Below are positions 1 to 8,049 of a stretch of DNA of 64,000 nt, one piece after another. A model generated the notes under the pieces. The model was not told where the DNA came from and ran no database searches. It saw only the letters and a program-made list of their open reading frames with translations. Numbering within the stretch: the first letter of the stretch is position 1; every line of letters starts with the position of its first letter. The position numbers and the translations under genes are program-made. This DNA comes from Oscillospiraceae bacterium (GTDB lineage Bacteria; Bacillota; Clostridia; Oscillospirales; Oscillospiraceae): positions 1 to 64,000 of the forward strand of contig JAFSEW010000060.1 in assembly GCA_017435525.1 (NCBI GenBank), in the 5' to 3' direction.

Positions 1-419
1 ACAATTGACAATGGACAATTGACAATTGACAATTCGCCGATTTCGGCGGGCCGCAAGATCCCACCGGGTAATGGGGGTGCGGGTCCTTCGACTCGCTACG
101 CTCGCTCAGGACGACGGATAAGAAGGGAAAGCTATCCCCGTTTTTCTGTCATTCTGAGCAAGCGCAGCGCGTCGAAGAATCCGTTTCCTCATCGCACCGG
201 GTAATGGAGATGCGGATTGCCACGGGCCTAACGGCCCTCGCAATGACAGAAAAAACCAGAGGGCCATCCTCATTTATCTGTCATTCTGAGCGGAGGGCGA
301 TAGCCCGGAGTCGAAGAATCCGTTCCCTAATTGTCAATTCTCAATTGTCAATTGTCAATTCCGATAACGCACCGGGTAACGGGAGGCGCAAGAGCCCCCG
401 CCCTACATAGGAGGTAATT
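1..419. repeat. Repeat mosaic at left edge
   Basis: No gene is seen before position 420. The stretch holds an F1 heptad array (1-34), a small GCCGATTTCGGC hairpin unit (about 35-70), an F2 hairpin of the GTCCT/AGGAC type (about 85-118), an F2 of the ATTCT/AGAAT type (about 147-183), an F3 hairpin (about 211-246), an F2 whose tip is GGGCGATAGCCC (about 278-325), and a second F1 array (about 330-361). The Shine-Dalgarno AGGAGG of the first gene lies at 409-414. Confidence 0.85.
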
Positions 420-791
420 ATGGAAACACTGATTTTTGATACCGGCATCAAATCGTATCGGGTGGGGGGCGGAGTGCTGGCGTTTAACCCTGCCGATCCC
501 AATCTTTACACCCGTTTTCTGGACTGCCTTTCCGATCTGGAAGCGCTGGAAGCGGCGGTTTCCGGGGAGGGGCATCTGCTTGAGCGTATCCGCACCGCGG
601 ACAATCAGGCCAAAGCCGCTCTGAGCAAGGTCTTTCCCGGCGCTGACTGGGAGGCCATTTTCCAGGGAGTGAGCCTGTTGGCTGTGGGCAGCAACGGGTC
701 AAGCGTCCTGGCCAATTTCCTGGCTGCCCTGGAGCCGGTACTGCGCTCCGGTGCTCTGGCCGCAGCCAGGGCGGAGGCAGAGACGCTGTGA
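420..791 (+). CDS. Phage tail assembly chaperone-like protein
   Basis: This is a 123-residue acidic, Ala/Leu-rich soluble protein with no signal peptide or membrane segment. I identify it mainly from position: a small ORF just upstream of a Gp15-like gene and the tape-measure gene is the usual place of siphophage tail assembly chaperones, which coat the tape measure during tail polymerisation. The start ATG is preceded by AGGAGG with 5-nt spacing. Its TGA stop overlaps the GTG start of the next gene (GTGA), so the two are probably translationally coupled. No catalytic motif is visible, and the family assignment is uncertain. Confidence 0.6.
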   Translation: METLIFDTGIKSYRVGGGVLAFNPADPNLYTRFLDCLSDLEALEAAVSGEGHLLERIRTADNQAKAALSKVFPGADWEAIFQGVSLLAVGSNGSSVLANFLAALEPVLRSGALAAARAEAETL

Positions 792-1336
792 ACTGGGAGC
801 TTCCCAAAAGCGTAAGTTTTTCCGGGAAAACATACGGTCATCGCTCCGATTTTCGGGAAATTCTCAAGCTTCTTTCCCTGCTGGCAGATGAAACCAAGCC
901 CCAAACCCACCGGTGGTACGCCGCGGCGTTTTACTTCTATCAGGGGCAGCTGCCACCTGAGGGGGAGGCCTTTTCCTATTTGGAGCACTTCCTCACCGCC
1001 GGACAGAAAGCCGCCCCCGGCCCGAAGCTGTTCGACTGGGACTATGACGAGCAGCTGATCGCCGGGGCAGTGAATGCCGTGGCAGGCCGGGAAGTGCGGG
1101 AGCTTGAGTATCTTCACTGGTGGACATTTCTGGGGTATTTCCGCGCCATCGGGGAAGGGCCCTTTGCCACGGTGGTGGCTATCCGGGATAAACGCCGCCG
1201 GGGTGCGAAGCTTTTGGCCCACGAGCAGGAATTCGCCCGCACCCACGCAGGGCTGCTGAAGCTCCCCACCCCCGACACACCGGAAAAGCAGCGCCTGGAA
1301 GCGATGCTCAATGGACAATGGACAATTGACAATTGA
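788..1336 (+). CDS. Bacteriophage Gp15-like tail protein
   Basis: A 182-residue protein starting at a GTG that overlaps the previous stop. The WYAAAFYF segment, the FDWDYDEQLI segment and the ELEYLHWWTFLGYF segment resemble the Gp15 family of Gram-positive siphophages, which lies between the tail chaperone and the tape measure. Its precise role is not known to me; in siphophages this second ORF often corresponds to the frameshifted chaperone partner. The last eight residues, NGQWTIDN, and the stop codon are encoded by an F1 heptad array that begins inside the gene near position 1309. The native C-terminus has therefore been replaced or extended by repeat DNA. Confidence 0.7.
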   Translation: MNWELPKSVSFSGKTYGHRSDFREILKLLSLLADETKPQTHRWYAAAFYFYQGQLPPEGEAFSYLEHFLTAGQKAAPGPKLFDWDYDEQLIAGAVNAVAGREVRELEYLHWWTFLGYFRAIGEGPFATVVAIRDKRRRGAKLLAHEQEFARTHAGLLKLPTPDTPEKQRLEAMLNGQWTIDN

Positions 1337-1865
1337 CAATTGACAATTCGCCGATTTCGGCGGGCTGCGATATCGCACCGTGTAACGGGAGGCTCAAGAG
1401 CCTCCCCTACAAGGGCGCTCAGTAGGGGAGGGTGGTGCTCCGCGCAGCGAATCAAAATCTACATGATTGCCGGTGGCAATCATACCAAAATTCATTGACC
1501 CTCCCGTTACCCGGTGCGATATTGCACCTGGGTAATGGGGATGCGGATCGCCACGGGCCTAAAGGCCCTCGCAATGACAGAAAAAACCTGCGGGCCATCC
1601 CCATTCCTCTGTCATCCCGTAGGGGCCGATTGAGGCACATCGGCCCACGCGCAGCGCGTCGAAGAATCCGTACCCCCAAGATCGCACCCGGGCAATGGAG
1701 AGAACGGGTCCTTCGGCTCCGCTCAGGACGACAGCCTGTAGGGCGGGGGCTTGCTCCCGCCGTGCAGTACAGGGTGCGTATGCGCCGTGAACCAATGCGA
1801 ATCCGCAGCCTCTGCCGCAGCGGCGGGACCAAGGCCCCGCCCTACATACATATAAGGAGAATTTT
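1337..1865. repeat. Repeat mosaic with two nested insertions
   Basis: This 529-bp gap between phage genes contains no recognisable gene. It holds an F4 palindrome (about 1385-1411), then an F4 palindrome of the GTAGGGGAGGGT type split at its loop by an F7 element (about 1422-1516), an F3 hairpin (about 1543-1580), and an F2 hairpin interrupted by an F4 palindrome (about 1609-1671). A further F2 copy and GC-rich F4-type palindromes follow up to 1850. The Shine-Dalgarno AAGGAG of the tape-measure gene is at 1854-1859. Confidence 0.85.
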
Positions 1866-3203
1866 ATGGAAGAAATCAACATCAACACCCAGGCCTTGGG
1901 GGGCGTGGCGGGGGTGGCGCGGCAGGCTGAAGAGGCCCTGGGGAGCCTGGAGGACCGGCTGCTGACCCTGCGGCTGAACTTCGGCAAGCTCCGGGCCGCC
2001 ATAGAGCGTGCCTTTGCCCCCATCCGTGTGCATCTGGCGGATGCTCTGAACCCTGTCGTGCGGCGCATCACGGATTTTGCAAACGATGCCGGGGCCGTCA
2101 TCGGGGCAATCTTCGGCACGGTGCAGGAGAAGGCGGTGAAAACCGTCCGCACCTCCGGCAAAGCCCTGAAACGCTTTTTAGCGGACTTCGACGAGATCCA
2201 CCGGCTGGGCACCCAGTCTTCCGGCTCCGGCACCACCACCCAGACCGTGCAGATCAAAACCATCACCCCGGAATTAACCCCGGAATTACAGGCCATCGTA
2301 GACAAAATCCGCACATTTTTCGCCCCTTTGCAGGAAATTTCCTTTGAGAATCTGAAGCTCTCCCTGAATTCTTTAGGTCAGGCGGCGGCAGACTTTGCAA
2401 GCCTCCTGGGGGAAACCCTGCTATGGGCCTGGCACAATATTCTGGTGCCCCTGGCCCAATGGACCATAGAAGAAGCCGCTCCCGCGGCGGTGAATCTGCT
2501 GACGGCAGCGCTTTCCGGCCTGAGCGCGGCGGCAGCGCCGGTGCTGGAAGCCCTGAAGAGCCTATTCCAGCAGTTGCAGCCCATGTTTGCATCTCTGGGG
2601 GAGAGCTGCATCGCCACCCTGAACGCCCTGACAGCCGCCGTGACCACGGCCCTTTCCGGCCTGACGGACTTTCTCACGGGGATTTTTTCCAGCAACTGGG
2701 CCATGGCCTGGGAGGGGCTGGGAACCATTTTTAAAGGTGCCGTCAACGGCATCATCGCATGCCTGAACGGTCTGCTGTCGGCACTGGTGGCGGGAATCAA
2801 CGCCGCGGCCAATCAGCTGAACAAGCTGCAAATCACCGCCCCGGACTGGCTTCCGGGCATCGGGGGCAAGACCTTCGGCCTGAACATCCCCACCCTCACC
2901 GCACCCCAGATTCCCCAGCTGGCCAGAGGCGCGGTGATTCCCCCCAACGCACCCTTTCTGGCCATGCTGGGCGACCAGACACACGGCACCAATATCGAAG
3001 CGCCTCTGTCTACCATCCAGGAGGCGGTGGCGGCTACCATGGAGGATTACGCCGCCGCAACCCTGGCAGGGCATGAAGCCACGGTGGGGGTGCTGCAGCA
3101 GATTTTGGAAGCGGTGCTGGGAATTGAAATCGGCGATGAAGTGCTGGGCGCGGCGGCAAACCGCTATAATACCCGCCTGGCGGCCATGCGGGGTGACAGC
3201 TGA
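1866..3203 (+). CDS. Phage tail tape measure protein
   Basis: A 445-residue protein. The first 130 residues are helical and Ala/Leu-rich. The middle (about 180-310) has long hydrophobic Ala-rich helices, as in tape-measure proteins, which set tail length and form the DNA-delivery channel. The C-terminal third contains PDWLPGIGGKTFGLNIP and an ARGAVIPPNAPFLAMLGDQ segment, a motif common at the ends of clostridial phage tape measures. It is short for the family, which often exceeds 700 residues, so it would predict a short tail or a reduced particle. The stop overlaps the next start (TGATG). I judge the assignment from composition, the C-terminal motif and the neighbours. Confidence 0.75.
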   Translation: MEEININTQALGGVAGVARQAEEALGSLEDRLLTLRLNFGKLRAAIERAFAPIRVHLADALNPVVRRITDFANDAGAVIGAIFGTVQEKAVKTVRTSGKALKRFLADFDEIHRLGTQSSGSGTTTQTVQIKTITPELTPELQAIVDKIRTFFAPLQEISFENLKLSLNSLGQAAADFASLLGETLLWAWHNILVPLAQWTIEEAAPAAVNLLTAALSGLSAAAAPVLEALKSLFQQLQPMFASLGESCIATLNALTAAVTTALSGLTDFLTGIFSSNWAMAWEGLGTIFKGAVNGIIACLNGLLSALVAGINAAANQLNKLQITAPDWLPGIGGKTFGLNIPTLTAPQIPQLARGAVIPPNAPFLAMLGDQTHGTNIEAPLSTIQEAVAATMEDYAAATLAGHEATVGVLQQILEAVLGIEIGDEVLGAAANRYNTRLAAMRGDS

Positions 3204-3568
3204 TGAAAGAATTCTTTGATCTTCTCATCGACGGCAAGCCCGTCCTGATTCCGGACCAGGACATGGTCATGGACTACACCGACCTGGATTCCCCGGAAAC
3301 CGGCCGGGACGACGCGGGCTTTATGCACCGGATCATCCTGCGGCGCAATGTGCGCAAATTCCAGCTAAGCTACAGCGCCCTGACCCGGGAGGAATACCGC
3401 TATCTGGAATCCCTCTTCGGGGGAAAGCCGGAATTTACCGTTACCTACCGGGATCACCACGGGGAGGAAAGCACCTTCCGGGCCTACCGCTCGGGCCACA
3501 GTATCACCGTAAGAAACGCCCGCACAGGCCTGTATAAAAACTATAAGCTGACCCTGATAGAATGCTGA
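3203..3568 (+). CDS. Phage distal tail-type protein
   Basis: A 121-residue protein that starts within the stop codon of the tape-measure gene, so it is translationally coupled. It is a compact beta-rich domain with HRIILRRNVRKFQLSYSALTREEY followed by FTVTYRD and a closing YKLTLIEC, the layout of small distal-tail or baseplate hub proteins encoded directly after the tape measure. No enzyme motif is seen. An F1 heptad array begins immediately after the TGA. The assignment as a tail structural protein rests on gene order. Confidence 0.6.
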   Translation: MKEFFDLLIDGKPVLIPDQDMVMDYTDLDSPETGRDDAGFMHRIILRRNVRKFQLSYSALTREEYRYLESLFGGKPEFTVTYRDHHGEESTFRAYRSGHSITVRNARTGLYKNYKLTLIEC

Positions 3569-3948
3569 AAAATGGACAATGGACAATGGAGAATTGACAA
3601 TGGACAATTGACAATTGACAATTGACAATTCGTCGATTTCAGCCAGTGGGGAATTCCCACCGGGTAATGGAGATGCGGATTGCCACGGGCCTAAAGGCCC
3701 TCGCAATGACAGAAAAAACCTGAGGGCTATCCCCATTCCTCTGTCATTCTGAGCGAGCGCAGCGAGTCGAAGAATCCGTTTCCTCATCGCACCGGGCAAT
3801 GGAGATGCGGGTCCTTCGACTCACTCCGTTCGCTCAGGACGACGGAGATAGAATTGGCTTTCCGGTTTCCTCTGTCATTCTGAGCAAGCGCAGCGCGCCG
3901 AAGAATCCGTACCCTAATTGTCAATTGTCAATTGATCAAGGAGGTAAC
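3569..3948. repeat. Repeat mosaic between tail genes
   Basis: No gene is seen in this 380-bp gap. It contains a long F1 heptad array that starts right after the upstream stop (about 3570-3628), an F3 hairpin (about 3672-3708), an F2 hairpin (about 3742-3779), an F2 of the GTCCT/AGGAC type (about 3809-3843), another F2 (about 3869-3908) and a short F1 array (about 3915-3934). An AAGGAGGT ribosome binding site follows at 3937-3946. Confidence 0.85.
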
Positions 3949-5235
3949 ATGTATCAAAACATTCTCATCCTGCCGGATGGTGCCGAGGCACAGATCCGCA
4001 GTTTGAAGCTTCGGCAGCTGGTTAACGCCGGTACGGACCTGACCCTGGGTTCTGCCTGCAGCGACATGCTGGAGGTGACGGTGTTTGCCCAGGATCTGCA
4101 GCTTGACGCCGGGGCGGACATCGCCCTGTACCGGGAAGAGGCCGGAATCCGCACCCCGGTGGGGATCTACACCCCGGAAGCCCCCACCCGTCTGACGGAG
4201 CACACCTGGCGCATCACTGCCTACGACCACATGGCGAAGCTTGACAAAGATCTGACCCCCTGGCTGCGCAATCTCACCGGCTGGCCCTACGGGGTGCAGG
4301 CCTTCGCCCAAATGGTCTGCGAAACTTGCGGCGTTTCGTACAAGTGGAGCGAAGAACTTCCAAACAAGGAATTTCTGATACCCAAGTGGAGCGCAAGCGC
4401 CGTTACAGGCCGGAAAATCCTCACCTGGCTGGGGGAACTCACCTGCCGCTTCGTCCACGCGGGCCCCGATGGCAGCATCGGCTTTTCCTGGTATGAAGAC
4501 CGGGGCAAGATCCTGACCCACACGGGAGACAGCTATTATTTGGGTGGCTCCCTGCGCTACCAGGGCTACCGGATCGCCCCCATCGAAGCGGTGCAGCTGC
4601 GGCGGATCAGCGGCCTGTTTCCCCAGGTAAGTGCCGGTGCCAACAGCTATATCCTCACGGGCAATCCCATCCTGGAGGCCTGCCCGGAGGAGACCCTGAC
4701 CCCCGTCTTGCAAACCATCCAAGAAATCTTGCAGGCCGTGTCCTACCATCCGGGCAGCGTGGCAGCGGTCAGTGACCCCAATGTTAGCGCCGGGGAGATT
4801 TTGCACATTGTGGATGCCGCGGGCCGGGAAGTGACCCTTTACATCATGGAGAAAACCTCCACATCCCGCCGGGACACCTACACCTGTGTCGGCAATCCCC
4901 GGCGGGACAGCGTTACGGCCCTGCACAGCAAATCCGCCGCCCAGAAGGAAGCGGAAACCGCCCTGCAAACCGACGCCCGACTGACCAAGGATGCCATTTT
5001 TGCCGGGTTACCCGGAGGCATCCGATGGGCCAATAGCTGCGCCTGGCTGGACCCCGGGTATTTGCTGCCGGGGGAAATCACCGCCGATATCAAGCTCTTT
5101 CCGGGGGAAGCCCTGGTGGTGGATGCCCTGCCGGAAGAGAGTGAACCGGGCAGGCTCTACCTGCTGCGGACAGAGATCGTCCCAGGGTATGCGGCGCTGC
5201 AGCCCTATCTGGGAGAAGAAAGGAAGCAACAATGA
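3949..5235 (+). CDS. Phage tail/baseplate protein
   Basis: 428 residues. I place the start at the ATG at 3949 because AGGAGGT lies just upstream and the open frame further upstream is repeat DNA. The N-terminal 170 residues include DLTLGSACSDMLEVTVF, a GIYTPEAP strand and the segment WRITAYDHMAKLDKDLTPWL, typical of siphophage tail proteins that form the baseplate hub before an optional endopeptidase domain. The C-terminal third has no recognisable peptidase motif. The gene ends with ATGA, overlapping the next start. It probably links the tail tip to the receptor-binding part of the baseplate. Confidence 0.65.
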   Translation: MYQNILILPDGAEAQIRSLKLRQLVNAGTDLTLGSACSDMLEVTVFAQDLQLDAGADIALYREEAGIRTPVGIYTPEAPTRLTEHTWRITAYDHMAKLDKDLTPWLRNLTGWPYGVQAFAQMVCETCGVSYKWSEELPNKEFLIPKWSASAVTGRKILTWLGELTCRFVHAGPDGSIGFSWYEDRGKILTHTGDSYYLGGSLRYQGYRIAPIEAVQLRRISGLFPQVSAGANSYILTGNPILEACPEETLTPVLQTIQEILQAVSYHPGSVAAVSDPNVSAGEILHIVDAAGREVTLYIMEKTSTSRRDTYTCVGNPRRDSVTALHSKSAAQKEAETALQTDARLTKDAIFAGLPGGIRWANSCAWLDPGYLLPGEITADIKLFPGEALVVDALPEESEPGRLYLLRTEIVPGYAALQPYLGEERKQQ

Positions 5236-5828
5236 CAGTTCATCATCCAATCACCGTGGATCTGGTGCACCGGGGGGTGACGCCCCGGGTGTACGCCATG
5301 CAGTTTGACACCAATACCCGCGCGATTCAGCTGACTATGCTATCCTGTGGGGAAGCCTGGACACCCCCGGAGGGCGCGGAAATTACCCTCTCCTACCGCA
5401 AAAGCGACGGCACCCGTGGGGTATACAGCCACCTTTCCCCTGAGGAAAGCGCCATTTCTGTAAGCGGCAACACCGTCACGGCGGTGCTGGCCCATCAGGT
5501 TCTGACGGCACCGGGGATCGTGGAAGCGGCCCTGGTGGTGTGCAGCGGCGAAGGGCGGCTGGCTACCTTCCCCTTTGAGATCCATGTAGCCCCGGACCCC
5601 GGTGCGGGAGAAGCCGCCTCTGAGGATTATTTTGACCCTGTGGACCATCTGAAAAAGCTGGCAACCTGGGAAGTGGTGTGCGCCCAGGACGCCGTGACGC
5701 TGCACTATACCCTGGAAGACGGCAGCGCCCACACGGACAGCATAGCCTTCGATGCAGATGGCTACCCCGTGTCCATTACCCACGACGGCGCCACCGCCCC
5801 CGGCACCTGGAGGGATGCGGATGCTTAA
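5232..5828 (+). CDS. BppU-like baseplate upper protein
   Basis: A 198-residue protein with an N-terminal domain (about 1-120) carrying TRAIQLTM, ITLSYRKSDGTRGVYS and GIVEAALVV, the pattern of the BppU N-terminal immunoglobulin-like domain found in baseplates of lactococcal and clostridial siphophages. The C-terminal 80 residues are specific to this element. The ATG overlaps the previous TGA and its own stop lies inside the next gene, so it is part of a tightly coupled tail operon. A role in connecting receptor-binding proteins to the tail is inferred from the family. Confidence 0.7.
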   Translation: MTVHHPITVDLVHRGVTPRVYAMQFDTNTRAIQLTMLSCGEAWTPPEGAEITLSYRKSDGTRGVYSHLSPEESAISVSGNTVTAVLAHQVLTAPGIVEAALVVCSGEGRLATFPFEIHVAPDPGAGEAASEDYFDPVDHLKKLATWEVVCAQDAVTLHYTLEDGSAHTDSIAFDADGYPVSITHDGATAPGTWRDADA

Positions 5829-6393
5829 CGGAATCAGCCGCAGCTTTGTGCAGGGGTACCTGCTGGGGCTGGCAGGACTGCCACTGAAAACGGCCCTGGG
5901 GGCAGCCCTGCCCCCGGCGGCAGACCGGGAGAAGCCTGCCATGTTTCTCTATAACGGCATGGGCCCCCTTCCGGCACTGCCGGAGGGCTATGACCGCTGC
6001 CCCTACGCCACCGTTACGGATCTGGGAGACGGTGCCTACCGTCTGCACCTGAGCGATATGCCGTTTTTCGCCAGATTGAGTGATTCCGGCACCTTCACTC
6101 TGGCAAATTACTACAACGATACCGGTATTCTGTTTTATATGTTTACCCATACTGCGGCTGGAAGATGGAGCGTGTATAACCCGGATATTCTGGGCACCAA
6201 CCGGTTTATTGCCGGCGGAAGAGTAAAAGGCTGGACCAATTACGACATGCTGACCAAAGCGGGGGATGTTCATATCCGAAAATCTGCCCCCATTCCCGTA
6301 AGCGGCGGCAAAGCGGCCATTGCCCCGGGGGTATTTCTCACCGGTGTACGGTTCGGGGCGCTGCTGGGTCGCCGGAAAGGAGAGACCGCATGA
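5821..6393 (+). CDS. Phage structural protein, function unknown
   Basis: 190 residues. An in-frame ATG at 5815 also exists, but the GGAGG at 5809-5813 has correct spacing only to the ATG at 5821. The protein has FARLSDSGTFTLANYYNDTG and GRWSVYNPDI segments, predicted beta structure and no membrane segment. I do not recognise the family. Its place between the baseplate gene and the lysin suggests a tail-fibre, receptor-binding or tail-associated protein. It overlaps both neighbours (start within the BppU gene, end ATGA with the amidase). Confidence 0.5.
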   Translation: MLNGISRSFVQGYLLGLAGLPLKTALGAALPPAADREKPAMFLYNGMGPLPALPEGYDRCPYATVTDLGDGAYRLHLSDMPFFARLSDSGTFTLANYYNDTGILFYMFTHTAAGRWSVYNPDILGTNRFIAGGRVKGWTNYDMLTKAGDVHIRKSAPIPVSGGKAAIAPGVFLTGVRFGALLGRRKGETA

Positions 6394-7307
6394 AATATTC
6401 TAAAGAAAATCCTCCCATTGTCTGTATGCAGACCAACAGCACATGCTATCAGGGAACTTCCCGTATGGTTCCCCGGGGCATCCTCTGGCACGATACCGAC
6501 GCCGGAAACCCCAACCTTTGCCGCTATGTGCAGCCCCATGAGACGGAGGAAACTTACGCGGAAATGATTGCCCTTCTGGGGAAAAACCGCTACGGTAACG
6601 ACTGGAATCATAAATACCGGAAAGCCGGTATGAACTGCTGGATTGGCAAGCTGGCTGACGGCACCGTGGCCACGGTGCAGACCATGCCCTGGGACTTTGC
6701 CCCCTGGGGCTGCCACGAAGGAAGCCGCGGCAGCCTGAACAATACCCACATCCAGTTCGAAATCTGTGACGATGGCTACAAAAGCAAGGAATATTTTGAA
6801 GCCGTCTACAAAGAAGCCTGCGAAATCACCGCCTATCTGTGCGCCCTGTACGGCCTGGACCCTCTGGGCACCTTTTCCTATAACGGCGTGGAGGTGCCCG
6901 TCATTACCTCCCACGGCGAAAGCTACAAGTTGAAGCTGGGCAACAACCACGGCGACCCTCTGAAATGGCTGAAAAAGTTCGGCAAAACCATGGACGATGC
7001 CCGCCGGGATGTGGCAGCCCTGCTGCGGGGCGAGGAATGGCCGGAAGTGTCCGCGGCTGCGCCTGCACCCCAGGGCAATGCTGTGGTTCTTCGCACCCTG
7101 ACCGAAGGCTGCACCGGCGAGGATGTGAGAGCGCTCCAGATTCTTCTGGCGGGCAGAGACTGTAATGGCCACATGCACAAGCCTGATGGAATCTTTGGCC
7201 CCAACACCCTGGGCGCTGTGAAGCTGTTCCAGCAAAAGGCCTGTCTTCCGGTCACCGGCGAGGTTTCCCAGGGAGAGTGGGAAAATCTTCTGGGGGTGGG
7301 GCAGTGA
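6390..7307 (+). CDS. Phage N-acetylmuramoyl-L-alanine amidase (endolysin)
   Basis: 305 residues. Residues about 25-215 form an Amidase_2-type domain that cleaves the amide bond between N-acetylmuramic acid and L-alanine in peptidoglycan. The first zinc histidine is H34 in ILWHDT, and candidate further ligands and catalytic residues lie in CHEGSRG and NNHGDPLKW. Residues about 237-303 form a peptidoglycan-binding type 1 domain (GEDVRALQILL ... DGIFGPNTLGAVKLFQ). There is no signal peptide, so export through a holin is expected, which fits the two small membrane ORFs that follow. The ATG overlaps the upstream TGA. Confidence 0.9.
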   Translation: MKYSKENPPIVCMQTNSTCYQGTSRMVPRGILWHDTDAGNPNLCRYVQPHETEETYAEMIALLGKNRYGNDWNHKYRKAGMNCWIGKLADGTVATVQTMPWDFAPWGCHEGSRGSLNNTHIQFEICDDGYKSKEYFEAVYKEACEITAYLCALYGLDPLGTFSYNGVEVPVITSHGESYKLKLGNNHGDPLKWLKKFGKTMDDARRDVAALLRGEEWPEVSAAAPAPQGNAVVLRTLTEGCTGEDVRALQILLAGRDCNGHMHKPDGIFGPNTLGAVKLFQQKACLPVTGEVSQGEWENLLGVGQ

Positions 7308-7540
7308 GTGAAGCCATCGTAGTGGCCCTGATCACGGGCGGCTTATCCCTGGCCGGTGTCATCGCCACCTGCGCCGTCACCGCAAATAAGCAGGAAAAAG
7401 CCCAGGCCGTGGCCCAGGCCATCACCGACACCAAGATCGAAGAGCTGACCCGGGAAGTCCGGGAACACAACAACTTCGCCCACCGCATCCCCATCCTGGA
7501 AGAAAAAGTCCACAACCTGGAACAGAGAATCAATGGATAA
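7304..7540 (+). CDS. Small membrane protein, holin-like or lysis accessory
   Basis: 78 residues from a GTG that overlaps the lysin stop (GTGA), with a purine-rich GGGGGTGGGG just upstream. An upstream in-frame ATG at 7277 lies deep in the lysin gene and is less likely. There is one N-terminal transmembrane helix (about residues 5-25), followed by an amphipathic coiled coil (EELTREVREHNN ... ILEEKVHNLEQR). This layout is like the XhlA/holin-accessory proteins of Gram-positive phages. The final AAT GGA TAA is continuous with an F1 heptad array, so the gene end is repeat-derived. Confidence 0.65.
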   Translation: MSEAIVVALITGGLSLAGVIATCAVTANKQEKAQAVAQAITDTKIEELTREVREHNNFAHRIPILEEKVHNLEQRING

Positions 7541-7878
7541 TTGACAATGGACAATTGACAATTGGGGGATAACGGATTCTTCGACGCGCCTACGGCTTGC
7601 TCAGAATGACAGGATGAATGGGGAAAGCCCTCAAGTTTCCTCTGTCGTCCTGAGCGAGCGCAGCGCACCGAAGGACCCGTATCCCCCTGACTTCCATACG
7701 CAGCACCGAATTCCCCTGTAGGGGCGGCCATTGGCCGTCCGCTACCCGCTGCAATTTTGCAACCCGGTACGGGGCGTCGTAGGCACCGCCCCCTACAGCG
7801 CACCCTCAAATTTCCTCTGTCATTGCGAGCCCCAACGGGGCGTGGCAATCCGTACCCCCACAAGAAAGGACTGAAACT
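7541..7878. repeat. Repeat mosaic between lysis genes
   Basis: No gene is seen. It contains an F1 array (about 7535-7564), an inverted F2 pair (about 7571-7681), an F4 palindrome with GCGGCC/GGCCG arms (about 7719-7746), a GTAGGC-type palindrome (about 7773-7797) and an F3 hairpin with the unusual tip GAGCCCCAACGGGGCGTG (about 7820-7854). The Shine-Dalgarno of the next gene, AAGAAAGGA, is at 7862-7870. Confidence 0.8.
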
Positions 7879-8049
7879 ATGCGAACCAACCTGGCAAACC
7901 TGATCAAAGTCAAAACCCTGGTCACCCTCACGGTCATGGCGGTCTTCACCGTGCTTTCCCTGAAAGGCCAAATCTCCTCCGACAATGTGATGCTCATCGT
8001 CTCCACCGTCATCGCCTTCTACTTCGGCACACAAAGCAACAAAAATTGA
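7879..8049 (+). CDS. Small two-helix membrane protein, probable phage holin
   Basis: 56 residues, preceded by AAAGGA. The sequence has KVKTLVTLTVMAVFTVLSL and VMLIVSTVIAFYFGTQ, two hydrophobic helices separated by a short polar turn, a pattern I associate with small holin-like proteins next to amidases in clostridial phages. Holins open the membrane so that the amidase can reach the wall. The stop TGA belongs to an F1 heptad array that starts in the last codon. With the lysin and the preceding small membrane protein it forms a lysis cassette. Confidence 0.7.
   Translation: MRTNLANLIKVKTLVTLTVMAVFTVLSLKGQISSDNVMLIVSTVIAFYFGTQSNKN

Noticed and set aside
19..410. Two small plus-strand ORFs at the left edge
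   Set aside because: They consist entirely of F2, F3 and F1 repeat translation (for example LSKRSA and NCQLSIVN peptides) and have no ribosome binding sites.
3799..3948. N-terminal extension of the tail/baseplate gene through repeats
   Set aside because: The open frame upstream of 3949 encodes only F2 and F1 repeats; AGGAGGT before the ATG at 3949 sets the start. The same reasoning was used at 16472-16525, 23277-23330, 32358-32459 and 43636-43797.
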